DNA of 64,000 bases, from the NCBI RefSeq assembly GCF_027247405.1, contig NZ_CP097463.1, positions 744,001 through 808,000 on the forward strand, in the 5' to 3' direction. This stretch comes from Jatrophihabitans cynanchi (GTDB lineage Bacteria; Actinomycetota; Actinomycetes; Mycobacteriales; Jatrophihabitantaceae). The position numbers were made by a program, and so were the translations under genes. Below are positions 15,431 to 23,311 of this stretch, one piece after another (position 1 is the first letter of the stretch; the number at the start of each line of letters is the position of its first letter). The notes below the pieces were generated by a model. The model was not told the DNA's origin, did not search any database, and saw only the letters and a program-made list of their open reading frames with translations.

Positions 15431-15479
15431 GGTACTGCGCTGATCTTCGGTACTGCGCTGATCTCTCGGTACTGCGCTG
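15431..15479. repeat. three tandem copies of the tRNA-Gln 3' flank
   Basis: The 12-mer GGTACTGCGCTG begins at 15431, 15449 and 15468 (spacings 18 and 19). The third copy runs into the 3' end of tRNA-Gln. On the transcribed (minus) strand this is a triplicated trailer directly after the tRNA and before tRNA-Glu, suggesting slippage or repeated insertion at the tRNA end. Confidence 0.75.
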
Positions 15480-15548
15480 GGGTACCAGGACTCGAACCTA
15501 GACTAACTGAACCAGAATCAGTTGGGCTGCCAATTACCCCATACCCCA
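15477..15548 (-). tRNA. tRNA-Gln (CUG)
   Basis: A 72-nucleotide cloverleaf on the minus strand. The acceptor UGGGGUA pairs with UACCCCA, the anticodon arm ACUGA/UCAGU carries loop UUCUGGU (anticodon CUG), the T-arm has GGTTCGAGTC and the discriminator is G. CCA is not encoded. It is 57 bases upstream of tRNA-Glu on the same strand, probably co-transcribed. Confidence 0.95.
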
Positions 15549-15698
15549 AGGGTCAGCTCGGTCCACGCGTTGCGAACCGGGCCGTCGTGAGACTCTACCG
15601 GACTCCCGCGAACGGTTCCAAACCGCCACACCAGCCCTCCGTCAGTGCCCGCCGCGACCGGCAAATCCGGGACGACGGCGGCTGATACCGTCGCCGAC

Positions 15699-16196
15699 GT
15701 GTCGGAACCGCCGGGCAAGTGGAACGCGTCGCGGCTGCTCCTGATCGCCGGCGTCGCGGTCGGCGTGCTCGCCGTCGTCAGCTGGTTCACCTTGGACAAC
15801 CACGGCACGGACGCCACCGGCAACGGCTCGTGCCAGGTGCCGGCCAAGGGCACCGCGGGCACCGAACCGCCGCCCGCGGTGATCAGCACGCTGGCGACGC
15901 CGTTCGGGGCCGCCGACGTCACGTTCACCGAGTCCGCGGCAGGTTCGACCGTGTACGGCTACTGCTTCGACGTCGCCGAGGGCCAGCGGCTGATCGACGC
16001 GATCGCCTTGCTGCACGGGGACGGGTACACCCAGGCAGCCGGCGACGACGCGACGCGCCAGCAGAACTTCACCAAGGAGGGCGCTCGCCCCTATGGCGTC
16101 AGCCTCACCGTGACCGGCGACCTGAATGCGGCCCAGCCGGTGGCCGGTACGCAGGGCGGCGTCTCGATCGTCTGGCAGGACGAGCCGCCCAAGTAG
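15699..16196 (+). CDS. membrane-anchored hypothetical protein
   Basis: A 165-residue protein with a short cytoplasmic tail (SEPPGKWNASR), one membrane helix (LLLIAGVAVGVLAVVSWFT, about residues 13-31) and an extracytoplasmic domain of about 130 residues containing two Cys (NGSCQVP and YGYCFDV) that could form a disulphide. I do not recognise a family. GATACC before GTG 15699 suggests a leaderless start; an upstream ATG at 15645 would add 18 non-hydrophobic residues. It is convergent with the aldehyde dehydrogenase gene. Confidence 0.7.
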   Translation: MSEPPGKWNASRLLLIAGVAVGVLAVVSWFTLDNHGTDATGNGSCQVPAKGTAGTEPPPAVISTLATPFGAADVTFTESAAGSTVYGYCFDVAEGQRLIDAIALLHGDGYTQAAGDDATRQQNFTKEGARPYGVSLTVTGDLNAAQPVAGTQGGVSIVWQDEPPK

Positions 16197-16244
16197 CCGG
16201 ACGAATACCGCTCTCGCCACGCGCGGGTGTGCTGAAGGCGGTGT

Positions 16245-17756
16245 TCATCGCTTGACGCGGCGCGCGAAACGCAACCGCAGCACCCGTCGGACGATCTTGT
16301 ACTGGTCCGCGGCCCGCGGGAACTGCTGCAGCTCGCGTCCCATGCCGAACTTCTTGCGCGTGGTGGCCTTCGGCCGGCTGAACTCGCGCAGCCCGTCGTC
16401 GCCGTGGAACCGGCCGAACCCGCTGTCACCCACTCCCCCGAACGGCAGCGAGGGGATACCCACGAACGTCATCACCGAGTTGATCGTGGTGCCGCCGGCG
16501 TGCAGCCGGGCGGCGATCTGCTCGCCGTGCGAGGCGGAGAACACCGAGGAGGCCAGGTGAAAGTCGCTCGCGTTCGCACGGCGGACCGCTTCGTCCACGT
16601 CCGGCACCGTGTTGATCACGATGACCGGGCCGAACGTCTCCTCGCGTACCGCGGCCGAGTCCTCCGGGACGTCGACCAGCACGATCGGGTGCACGTACGG
16701 CGCCTTGATCGACTCGAGCCCGCCGACGAGCGCGGTTCCGCCCCGCTCCAACGCGTCGCTGACATGACGCCGCACGATGTCGATCTGGCCGGGCATCGTC
16801 ATCGGCCCGTAGTCGGCCAGCTCGTCCAGGCCGACGGTAATGCGCTCGGCGCGCTCCTTCATCCGGCGCAAGAACTCCTCGCGCACCGACTCGACGACGT
16901 ACACCCGCTCCACGCCGACGCATGCCTGCCCGGCGTGCCAGAAGCCGCCCCAGGTCAGCGCGTCCGCCGCCGCGTCCAGGTCGGCGTCCGCTGCGACGAT
17001 CGTCGCGTCCTTGCCGCCGAGCTCGAGCAGCACCGGGGTGAGGGTGGCCGAGCAGGCCTGCATCACCCTGCGCCCGGTCGGGACGGACCCGGTGAACGCG
17101 ATCTTGTCGACGCCGGCGTTGCACAGCGCGGCGCCGGTGGGCCCGAAGCCGGACACCCAGCCGACCAGGCCGGCCGGCGCGTCGGGGTTCGCGCGATGGA
17201 ACGACTCGACCGCGTAGACGCCCGTCGCGGTGCTGAACTCGCTCGGCTTGACGACGGCCGCGTTCCCGGCGGCGAGCGCGTACGCCATGCCGCACAGCGG
17301 TGTGTAGAACGGGAAGTTCCACGGGGCGATCACGCCGGCGACGCCGAGCGGCAGGTACTCGACACTCGCCTCGAAGTTCATCATTGCCGCGCCGGGACGA
17401 ACGCGGCGGCGCTTGAGCACCCGCTCGGCGTTGCGGGCCGCCCACCTGATGTCATCCAGCCCGGCCATCAGCTCGAACTGCACGTCACCTTTGGGCTTTC
17501 CGGTCTCGCGAAAGCCCAGCTCGCAGATCTCGTCCGAGTGCTTGGCCAGCCAGGACACCCACCGCGTCAGGCGCTGCTTGCGGCCGGCGTACCCGAGCTC
17601 GGCCCACCAAACCTGCGCCGCCCGCGCTGCGGCGACGACCCCGGCCACGTCCTCGGCCGAGTGCACCGGGTAGCTGCCGACGAGCTCGCCGGTGGCCGGG
17701 TTGGTCAGGTCGAAGGTCTGCGCCGTCACGGCGTCGGGGCGAAGCTGAGCGGTCAC
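16245..17756 (-). CDS. NAD(P)-dependent aldehyde dehydrogenase
   Basis: A 503-residue enzyme of the aldehyde dehydrogenase superfamily oxidising an aldehyde to an acid. The cofactor strand GVIAPWNFPFY, the Rossmann loop FTGSVPTGRR, the general-base Glu in LLELGGKDA and the catalytic Cys in HAGQACVGVERV are all present, with GGVGDSGFGR-type C-terminal sequence. Overall it resembles succinate-semialdehyde or related ALDHs, but the substrate cannot be fixed. The GTG start follows a GAGGACGG stretch. The basic C-terminal tail (about 35 residues) is longer than typical. Confidence 0.92.
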   Translation of the reverse strand: MTAQLRPDAVTAQTFDLTNPATGELVGSYPVHSAEDVAGVVAAARAAQVWWAELGYAGRKQRLTRWVSWLAKHSDEICELGFRETGKPKGDVQFELMAGLDDIRWAARNAERVLKRRRVRPGAAMMNFEASVEYLPLGVAGVIAPWNFPFYTPLCGMAYALAAGNAAVVKPSEFSTATGVYAVESFHRANPDAPAGLVGWVSGFGPTGAALCNAGVDKIAFTGSVPTGRRVMQACSATLTPVLLELGGKDATIVAADADLDAAADALTWGGFWHAGQACVGVERVYVVESVREEFLRRMKERAERITVGLDELADYGPMTMPGQIDIVRRHVSDALERGGTALVGGLESIKAPYVHPIVLVDVPEDSAAVREETFGPVIVINTVPDVDEAVRRANASDFHLASSVFSASHGEQIAARLHAGGTTINSVMTFVGIPSLPFGGVGDSGFGRFHGDDGLREFSRPKATTRKKFGMGRELQQFPRAADQYKIVRRVLRLRFARRVKR

Positions 17757-17837
17757 GGCAGAACCGTCCTCATCACTGACCGGACAGGAATGAGAACACG
17801 TTACAGTTTTGCCGTCCGATGCGGCAAGGGCAGCAGC

Positions 17838-18497
17838 TCAGCCAGGCAGCGCGACCGCCACGGGCGGGGCGGCCGGCGGCGCGGCGACGGAGGGGGTGAC
17901 CGCGGGCGCCTCGAGGAACGCCACCAGCGGGTCGAGCATCGTCGCCGGCACGTGGCGCCATCCGTGCGGCGCCCCGATGGTGAGCGTGGGCGCCGCGCAC
18001 GGCTGCACGCGCTCGACGCTGCGGCCGAGCGGAAGCTCGAGCGGCCGAACCTCGGACGTCCCGCCGAGTGCGAACAACCGCCCGCGGTCGGCGTACCGGT
18101 CGAAGTAGTCGTGCAGCACGGCCGGCTCGAACGTCCCGGGCCCCAGCACGGCAGGCGGGGCGATCAGCACGACGCGATCGGTGCACTCCGGGTATCGCGC
18201 GGCGAAGTCGGCTGCGACGCAGGCCCCCATCGAGTAGCCGACGATCGCGGTGCGCCCGATCCCCAGTACGTCCAGCACGTCGTGGACGAGCCCGGCGTGC
18301 GTCGACAGCACCGGAGGGGACGAGGGGCGCACGCTGCGGCCGTGGCCGGGCAGGTCGAGCGTGACCACCTGCCACCTGGACGAGAGCGCGGGAACGACGG
18401 CGCGCCAACTGTCCGAGGAACCGCGCGCGCCGTGTACCAGCACGACCGCTCGGCGGGCACGCCCGGCGACCTGCACGTGCACGCCACACAAGTACAT
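17838..18497 (-). CDS. alpha/beta hydrolase
   Basis: A 219-residue hydrolase of the general alpha/beta fold: HG motif LVHGARGSSDSW, TLDLPGHGRS, nucleophile in VGYSMGACVAAD and a final His in GAPHGWRHVP. The C-terminal 25 residues are Pro/Ala-rich. ATG 18497 is chosen because the -10-like TACATA lies exactly 7 bases upstream (leaderless), and upstream codons to 18533 add nothing family-like. The substrate is unknown. It follows gltX (stop at 18565) in the same direction. Confidence 0.85.
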   Translation of the reverse strand: MYLCGVHVQVAGRARRAVVLVHGARGSSDSWRAVVPALSSRWQVVTLDLPGHGRSVRPSSPPVLSTHAGLVHDVLDVLGIGRTAIVGYSMGACVAADFAARYPECTDRVVLIAPPAVLGPGTFEPAVLHDYFDRYADRGRLFALGGTSEVRPLELPLGRSVERVQPCAAPTLTIGAPHGWRHVPATMLDPLVAFLEAPAVTPSVAAPPAAPPVAVALPG

Positions 18498-18564
18498 GGA
18501 CGTGTATGTACTCCACCCGGTACCGGCGCGCACGTTGACGCGCCGCGATCGCTCGTGGAACGAC

Positions 18565-20013
18565 CTACCGGACGGCGCCGCGCAGCCTGGCCAACGACCG
18601 CTCGCGGCCCAGAATCTGCATCGACTCGAACAGTGGCGGGGACACCGTGCGACCGGTGACGGCGACGCGGATCGGGCCGAACGCGTTGCGCGGCTTCAGA
18701 GCGAGGCCGTCGACCAAGGCGCCGCGCAGTGCGGCTTCGATCGTCGCGGCGTCCCACGGCTCGGCCGCTTCGAGGGCCGGCAACGCCGCGCTGAGCACCT
18801 CCTGCCCGGGCGCGCCGAGCTGCTTCGCCGCGGCGGCCTCGTCGACGCTGAACGCTGCCTCGTCGACGAGCAGGAACCGCATCATGTCCAGGCCTTCGGC
18901 CAGCGTCGCAATGCGCTCCTGCACCAACGGCGCAGCTGCGGCGATCACGTCCGGCAGCACTGCGACGTCAGCGGACCCGTCGGCGAACGCGAGCAACCGT
19001 CGGGTGAACTCGGCTTCCTCGAGTGCCCGGACGTAGTGCCCGTTGAGCCAGTTCAGCTTGTCCAGATCGAAGACCGGACCGACCGTGTTCACCCGCGACC
19101 ACTCGAAGCTCGCGCTGAACTGCTCGAAGGTGAAGATCTCCTCCTCGTCCGGCTGGCCGTAGCCGAGCAGCGCGAGGAAGTTCAGCAACGCCTCGGGCAG
19201 GTAACCCTGTTCGAGGAACCAGGTCAGCCGCGCGGCCGGGTTCTTCCGCTTGGAGATCTTGGACTTGTCGCTGTTGCGCAGCAGTGGCATGTGCGCGAAC
19301 TCCGGCGTCTCGAAGCCGAGCCAGCGGTAGAGCAGCAGGTGCTTCGGCGTGGACGAGATCCACTCCTCACCGCGCACGACATGCGTGATCCCCATCAGGT
19401 GGTCGTCGACCACGACGGCGAGGTGGTAGGTCGGGAAACCGTCCGCCTTGAGGATCACCTGGTCGTCCGGCCGGGGCGCGGACACCTCGCCCCGGATGAG
19501 GTCGGTGAACGTCAACGCCACGTCGTCCGGCACGAGCATGCGCACGACCGGCGTATCGGTCGTGCCGCCGAGCGCCTTGCGTTCCTGCTCGCTCTTGCCC
19601 AGGCACAGCCGGTCGTAGCCGGTCGGCCGCTTGTGCGCCCGCTGCTCCTCGCGCATCCGGGCCAGCCGCTCCTGGCTGCACCAGCACCGGTAGGCTCGGC
19701 CGTCCGCGAGCAGTCGGTCGACGTACGGCTGGTAGGTCGCCAGCCGCTCGGACTGGCGGTACGGCGCGTACGGTCCGCCGACGTCAGGGCCTTCGTCCCA
19801 CGTCAGGCCCAACCAGCGCAGCGTGTCGAACACCTGCTGCTCGCTGTCGGCGCGAAAGCGAGCCCGGTCGGTGTCCTCGATGCGCAGCACGAACCGGCCA
19901 CCGTGCCTGCGCACGAAGCCGAGGTTGAACAGCGACATGTAGGCCGTGCCGACATGCGGATCCCCGGTGGGCGACGGGGCGACGCGAAGGCGCGGCGGAC
20001 GTCCGGACGTCAT
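18565..20013 (-). CDS. gltX: glutamyl-tRNA synthetase
   Basis: A 482-residue class I aminoacyl-tRNA synthetase that charges tRNA-Glu and, in bacteria that use GatCAB, also tRNA-Gln; both tRNAs and gatCAB are in this window. The HIGH-type motif is APSPTGDPHVG (residues 12-22) and the KMSKS-type motif is SKISKRKN (near residue 250); the C-terminal half is the anticodon-binding helical domain. The ATG overlaps the stop of the upstream FAH-family gene by four bases, so they form an operon, an arrangement known also from mycobacteria. Confidence 0.97.
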   Translation of the reverse strand: MTSGRPPRLRVAPSPTGDPHVGTAYMSLFNLGFVRRHGGRFVLRIEDTDRARFRADSEQQVFDTLRWLGLTWDEGPDVGGPYAPYRQSERLATYQPYVDRLLADGRAYRCWCSQERLARMREEQRAHKRPTGYDRLCLGKSEQERKALGGTTDTPVVRMLVPDDVALTFTDLIRGEVSAPRPDDQVILKADGFPTYHLAVVVDDHLMGITHVVRGEEWISSTPKHLLLYRWLGFETPEFAHMPLLRNSDKSKISKRKNPAARLTWFLEQGYLPEALLNFLALLGYGQPDEEEIFTFEQFSASFEWSRVNTVGPVFDLDKLNWLNGHYVRALEEAEFTRRLLAFADGSADVAVLPDVIAAAAPLVQERIATLAEGLDMMRFLLVDEAAFSVDEAAAAKQLGAPGQEVLSAALPALEAAEPWDAATIEAALRGALVDGLALKPRNAFGPIRVAVTGRTVSPPLFESMQILGRERSLARLRGAVR

Positions 20014-20810
20014 GGCGCAACCACCGGGTTGGTCAGCGTGCCGATTCCCTCGATCTCGACGCTCACCGTGTCACCGGCGACGATCGGGCCGACGCCCGCG
20101 GGCGTGCCGGTCAGCAGCACGTCACCGGGCAGCAGCGTCATCACGCCGGAGACGAACTCGATCTGCCGGGCGAGGTCGAAGATCATCTGACTGGTGCGGC
20201 CGTCCTGCTTCACCTCGCCGTTGACGCGGGTGGTCAGCCGCAGGTCGGCGGGGTCGAGGCCGGTCACCATCCACGGGCCGAGCGGGCAGAACGAGTCGTA
20301 CCCCTTGGCCCGGGTGAACTGCACGTCCGAACGCTGCTGGTCGCGGGCGGTGACGTCGTTGGCGACGGTGTACGCGAGCACGTGCTCGAGCGCCTCGGCT
20401 CGGGTGACGTTGCGCGCCGGGCGCCCGATCACCGCGGCCAACTCGCCCTCGAAGTGCACCTCGGCCGACGAGGGCGGCAGCCGGATCGGGTCGCCCGAGC
20501 CGATCACGGACGTCGACGGCTTGAGGAAGATCAGCGGCGTCTCGGGGACGTCGTTGCCCAACTCCTTGGCGTGGTCGGCGTAGTTGCGTCCGAGCGCGAC
20601 GACCTTGCTGGGCAGGATCGGCGCGACCAGCCGCACGTCCGGCAGCGCCCACCGGTCGCCGGTGTACGTGACCGGGCCGAACGGATGGCCGTCGATGGCT
20701 GCGACGGTGAGGGCGTCGAGCGAGGCGCCGTCGCTCCCCTCCACCGCGCCCCAGGACATGCCCGCGGGCGCCGAAGCCGAACCGGAGTGGACGAACCGAG
20801 CGATGCGCAC
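20010..20810 (-). CDS. fumarylacetoacetate hydrolase family protein
   Basis: A 266-residue protein of the FAH superfamily, divalent-metal enzymes that hydrolyse or decarboxylate oxo-acids. The family signatures are KVVALGRNYADHAKELG, the metal-binding acidic pair in EVHFEGELAAVIG, the NDVTARDQQ loop and the C-terminal GDVLLTGTPAGVGP. The exact reaction (acylpyruvase, oxaloacetate decarboxylase or other) cannot be fixed. GTG 20810 is chosen as it starts the family-like MRIARF. It lies directly upstream of gltX with overlapping stop and start. Confidence 0.9.
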   Translation of the reverse strand: MRIARFVHSGSASAPAGMSWGAVEGSDGASLDALTVAAIDGHPFGPVTYTGDRWALPDVRLVAPILPSKVVALGRNYADHAKELGNDVPETPLIFLKPSTSVIGSGDPIRLPPSSAEVHFEGELAAVIGRPARNVTRAEALEHVLAYTVANDVTARDQQRSDVQFTRAKGYDSFCPLGPWMVTGLDPADLRLTTRVNGEVKQDGRTSQMIFDLARQIEFVSGVMTLLPGDVLLTGTPAGVGPIVAGDTVSVEIEGIGTLTNPVVAP

Positions 20811-20894
20811 GGTGTTCCACGTTACCGGTCGGCCCGCACTCCCCCGGCCCGGCCACCGCGGGACGTCCACGCGCGCATCACGCATACTTGTGCG

Positions 20895-21338
20895 GTGAAC
20901 TCCGCGCTCTCCGGCGTCCCCGTCGCCCGTCGCAAGACCGCCGCCGCGACACTCGCCCTGTTCGCCGTCCTCTTCCTGGCGGTCGGTGCGGTCGCCGCCA
21001 GCGGAACCGGCACGGCCCCGGTCCGCGCCTTCGCGGTGATCGCGCTGCTGGTCTCGGCCCTGCTCGGCCTGCTCGCGTGGGGAGTCGCGCACAGCGTGAA
21101 GCTCGAGCTGGCCGAGCAGCGGCTGGACGCGGCGATCGAACAGGCCGTCGCGGCGCACGGCGGCACCGCATTGGCCTGCGGCTGCGGACACGATCACGAC
21201 CCGGACGAGCTGCACGTCACCGACGCCTGCCGGCACGACGGCGCGGGCGAGGCCTGCGAGCACGACTGCGAGACATGCGTGCTCGCCGCGCTGCGGCCGT
21301 CCCCGACCGCGACCCGCGGCGAGCGCCTGAGCCGCTGA
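20895..21338 (+). CDS. membrane protein with His/Cys-rich tail
   Basis: A 147-residue protein with two membrane helices (about residues 15-38 and 46-68) and a soluble C-terminal tail. The tail holds CGCGHDHDPDELH, then CRHDG, CEHDCETC: six Cys and six His within about 35 residues, a strong metal-binding composition (zinc, nickel or copper). I do not recognise a family. CATACT ends 7 bases before GTG, suggesting a leaderless start. It is divergent from the FAH gene and followed by the tandem palindrome array. Confidence 0.75.
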   Translation: MNSALSGVPVARRKTAAATLALFAVLFLAVGAVAASGTGTAPVRAFAVIALLVSALLGLLAWGVAHSVKLELAEQRLDAAIEQAVAAHGGTALACGCGHDHDPDELHVTDACRHDGAGEACEHDCETCVLAALRPSPTATRGERLSR

Positions 21339-21360
21339 CCTGCTGCCGTCGTCGGTGTCG

Positions 21361-21454
21361 GTGTCGGCTCCGACACTGCGTTGTCGGTGTCGGCTCCGAC
21401 ACTGCGTTGTCGGTGTCGGCTCCGACACTGCGTTGTCGGTGTCGGCTCCGACAC
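21361..21454. repeat. four tandem 26-bp units, each containing a perfect palindrome
   Basis: The 16-base palindrome GTGTCGGCTCCGACAC starts at 21361, 21387, 21413 and 21439, an exact 26-base period with linker TGCGTTGTCG (10 bases). The array fills the gap between the His/Cys-rich membrane protein and the TfoX-like gene and ends only 7 bases before the latter's ATG. It could act as a stack of hairpins, multiple operators for a dimeric regulator, or a slippage product. Confidence 0.92.
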
Positions 21455-21461
21455 TGGGGCC

Positions 21462-21794
21462 ATGGCCTATGACGAGGAGCTGGCGAACCGGCTGCGCGAG
21501 TGCCTGCAGGGCGAAGCCGGTGTGACCGAGAAGCGGATGTTCGGCGGGCTGGCGTTTCTCATCGACGGCAACCTTGCCGTCAGCGCCAGTGGCCAGGGCG
21601 GGTTGCTCCTTCGCGCGGACCCGGCTCGTTCGCAGGAACTGGTCGCCGCGCCGCACGTGGAACGGGCGGTGATGCGCGGGCGGGAGATGGCCGGCTGGCT
21701 TCGGGTGGCGCCTGAGGCCATTCGGACGTCGCGCCAGCTCACGCGCTGGGTCCGCGTCGGCGTCTGTTACGCCCGCACGCTCTCAGCGCCATGA
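21462..21794 (+). CDS. TfoX N-terminal-domain protein
   Basis: A 110-residue protein of the TfoX_N family. The signature KRMFGGLAFLIDGNLAVS is present at residues 23-40, and the C-terminal half (EMAGWLRVAPEAIRTSRQ) matches the family. TfoX regulates competence in gammaproteobacteria, but stand-alone actinobacterial domains have no known role. Its start codon follows the palindrome array immediately, so any hairpin there would affect its expression. Confidence 0.85.
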   Translation: MAYDEELANRLRECLQGEAGVTEKRMFGGLAFLIDGNLAVSASGQGGLLLRADPARSQELVAAPHVERAVMRGREMAGWLRVAPEAIRTSRQLTRWVRVGVCYARTLSAP

Positions 21795-21795
21795 A

Positions 21796-21822
21796 TGCCA
21801 CTGCCACCACAGCGGACAGTGG
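21796..21822. terminator. hairpin between convergent genes
   Basis: The perfect 7-base arms GCCACTG and CAGTGGC enclose 13 bases, in the 40-base gap between the TfoX-like gene and the convergent nitroreductase homologue. There is no T-tract; it may be bidirectional. Confidence 0.4.
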
Positions 21823-21834
21823 CCGTAGCGGTGT

Positions 21835-22314
21835 TCATCGAGCGGGCGTGAGCCGGAACGCTCGTGCGCCCGCGGCCCAGGCCAGGTGCAGGTCGTGCGG
21901 GTCGGGGTTGCCCGCGGAGTCGAAGCCGATCTTGTTGAAATTGGCGAAGTTGTGGTTATCGCGCGCCATGACGGCGTACGCGGCCACGACCTCGGGCTCG
22001 GCGGACAACACCTGCACCTCGGCCTGGCGCCGCCTGCCCTTGAGCCGGATCGTCACGGGTTCGCCGGTCCGCAGGTTGCGGCCCCAGCCGAACGGCGAGC
22101 CGATCAGCAGGGCTCCGTCGTGACGGGTGTACGCGACCGGAATCGAGTACCGGCGCCCGGACTTGCGGCCCACGACGTACAGCGTGGGCAGCCGCTTGCC
22201 CACCGCGCGGCACAGCAGCGGCGTGCGCAGCAGCCCCCGCATGAGCCGGTTGACCAGCCCCTGCACGGCAAGCTTCTGCGCCCGCGGCCCGTCCGTCGCC
22301 GTCTTGTCCACCAT
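21835..22314 (-). CDS. nitroreductase/deazaflavin-dependent family protein
   Basis: A 159-residue protein of the same DDN-like family as 9663-10187: LYVVGRKSGRRYSIPVAYTR, LLIGSPFGWGRNLRTGE and a C-terminal substrate-side region FANFNKIGFD. An F420-dependent reductase activity is likely from the family but not proven. ATG 22314 is chosen because AGGAG lies 7 bases upstream. It is divergent from an ECF41-type sigma gene, and the sigma promoter -35 overlaps this gene's ribosome-binding site. Confidence 0.85.
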   Translation of the reverse strand: MVDKTATDGPRAQKLAVQGLVNRLMRGLLRTPLLCRAVGKRLPTLYVVGRKSGRRYSIPVAYTRHDGALLIGSPFGWGRNLRTGEPVTIRLKGRRRQAEVQVLSAEPEVVAAYAVMARDNHNFANFNKIGFDSAGNPDPHDLHLAWAAGARAFRLTPAR

Positions 22315-22325
22315 CAACGTGCTCC

Positions 22326-22352
22326 TGTCACCTTGGACCGAATCGGTTCGTC
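22326..22352 (+). promoter_or_regulatory. ECF41-type promoter in front of the sigma gene
   Basis: TGTCACC (22326-22332) and CGTC (22349-22352) are 16 bases apart. ECF41 sigma factors are reported to recognise TGTCACA and CGTC at about this spacing and to control their own genes. The match lies directly upstream of such a gene. Confidence 0.68.
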
Positions 22353-22387
22353 TCTGCTATGACGGCTGGGAACGACAGAAGGTGACA

Positions 22388-23311
22388 GTGGACGGTTCGG
22401 ACGAGATCACCCAGGCATTCGAGGCGCATCGCGCGCATCTGCGCGCGGTCGCGTACCGGATGCTCGGCTCGCTGAGCGAAGCCGAGGACGCGGTCCAGGA
22501 GACCTGGCTGCGGCTGGCCCGCTCGGACACCAGCGAGGTGGGCAACCTGGGCGGCTGGCTGACCACCGTCGTGGCGCGGGTCTGCCTTGACCTGCTGCGC
22601 GCCAGGACGCGCCGGCGCGAGGACCCGCTGGAGGTGCACCTGCCCGACCCGATCGTGACCGCGCCCGGCGCCGGCGACCCGCAGGATCAGGCGTTGCTCG
22701 CCGACTCGGTGGGGCTGGCGTTGCTCGTCGTCCTCGACACGCTCTCGCCGAACGAGCGGCTCGCGTTCGTGCTGCACGACGTGTTCGCGGTTCCGTTCGA
22801 GCAGATCGCGGCGGTGCTCGGCAAATCGCCGGCCGCCGCGAAGCAACTCGCCAGCCGCGCGCGGCGCAGGCTTCGGGGCGCCCCCTCCGCGTCCGATGGG
22901 GTAGCGGTCGATCCGCGCCGCCGCCAGGAGATCATCGACGCGTTCCTGGCCGCCTCCCGCGACGGGGACTTCGATGCTCTGGTTGCCGTGCTCGACCCGG
23001 ACGTCGTGCTGCGCGCGGAGGCCGGCTCGGGGCCGTTCGCCCCGTCGCGCGTCCTCCGCGGCGCACCCGCTGTCGCCGGCCAGGCGCTGCAGTACGCGAG
23101 CCTGGCCCGGTTCGCCCGCCGGGTCGACGTCAACGGCGCCCCCGGCTTCCTGGTTGCCCCGGATGGTCGTCCGATCGCGCTGCTCAGCCTGAGCATCGGA
23201 CCGGACTCGATCACCGCGATCGATGTCCTCGCCGACCCCGACCGCCTCGCCCGGCTGGACCTCCCGGTCGAAGGTCACGACGCCGTCTCGGACTCCCCCA
23301 GCAGCCCGTAA
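22388..23311 (+). CDS. ECF41-family RNA polymerase sigma factor with SnoaL-like C-terminal domain
   Basis: A 307-residue extracytoplasmic-function sigma factor. Sigma-2 is AYRMLGSLSEAEDAVQETWL (near residues 25-44); the linker has HLPDPIV in place of the ECF41 WLPEP motif; sigma-4 is FAVPFEQIAAVLGKSPAAAK. An extra domain of about 110 residues follows, starting DAFLAASRDGDFDALVAVLD (SnoaL-like), which in ECF41 proteins regulates activity. The conserved DGGGK of this domain is relaxed to EAGSG. GTG 22388 has AGAAGG 5 bases upstream; GTG 22382 is the alternative. The 3' end overlaps the convergent cimA end by 37 bases. Confidence 0.9.
   Translation: MDGSDEITQAFEAHRAHLRAVAYRMLGSLSEAEDAVQETWLRLARSDTSEVGNLGGWLTTVVARVCLDLLRARTRRREDPLEVHLPDPIVTAPGAGDPQDQALLADSVGLALLVVLDTLSPNERLAFVLHDVFAVPFEQIAAVLGKSPAAAKQLASRARRRLRGAPSASDGVAVDPRRRQEIIDAFLAASRDGDFDALVAVLDPDVVLRAEAGSGPFAPSRVLRGAPAVAGQALQYASLARFARRVDVNGAPGFLVAPDGRPIALLSLSIGPDSITAIDVLADPDRLARLDLPVEGHDAVSDSPSSP

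Noticed and set aside
15347-15548. Integrative element bounded by the tRNA genes
   Set aside because: No integrase, att-length direct repeat or composition change flanks the tRNAs; only short trailer repeats are present.
16404-18659. Long plus-strand frame across the aldehyde dehydrogenase gene
   Set aside because: Opposite strand encodes a complete ALDH with all catalytic residues; the plus-strand product is low-complexity Arg/Gly/Ala sequence.
21361-21454. CRISPR-like array
   Set aside because: The spacers between repeats are identical to each other and only 10 bases long; there are no cas genes.
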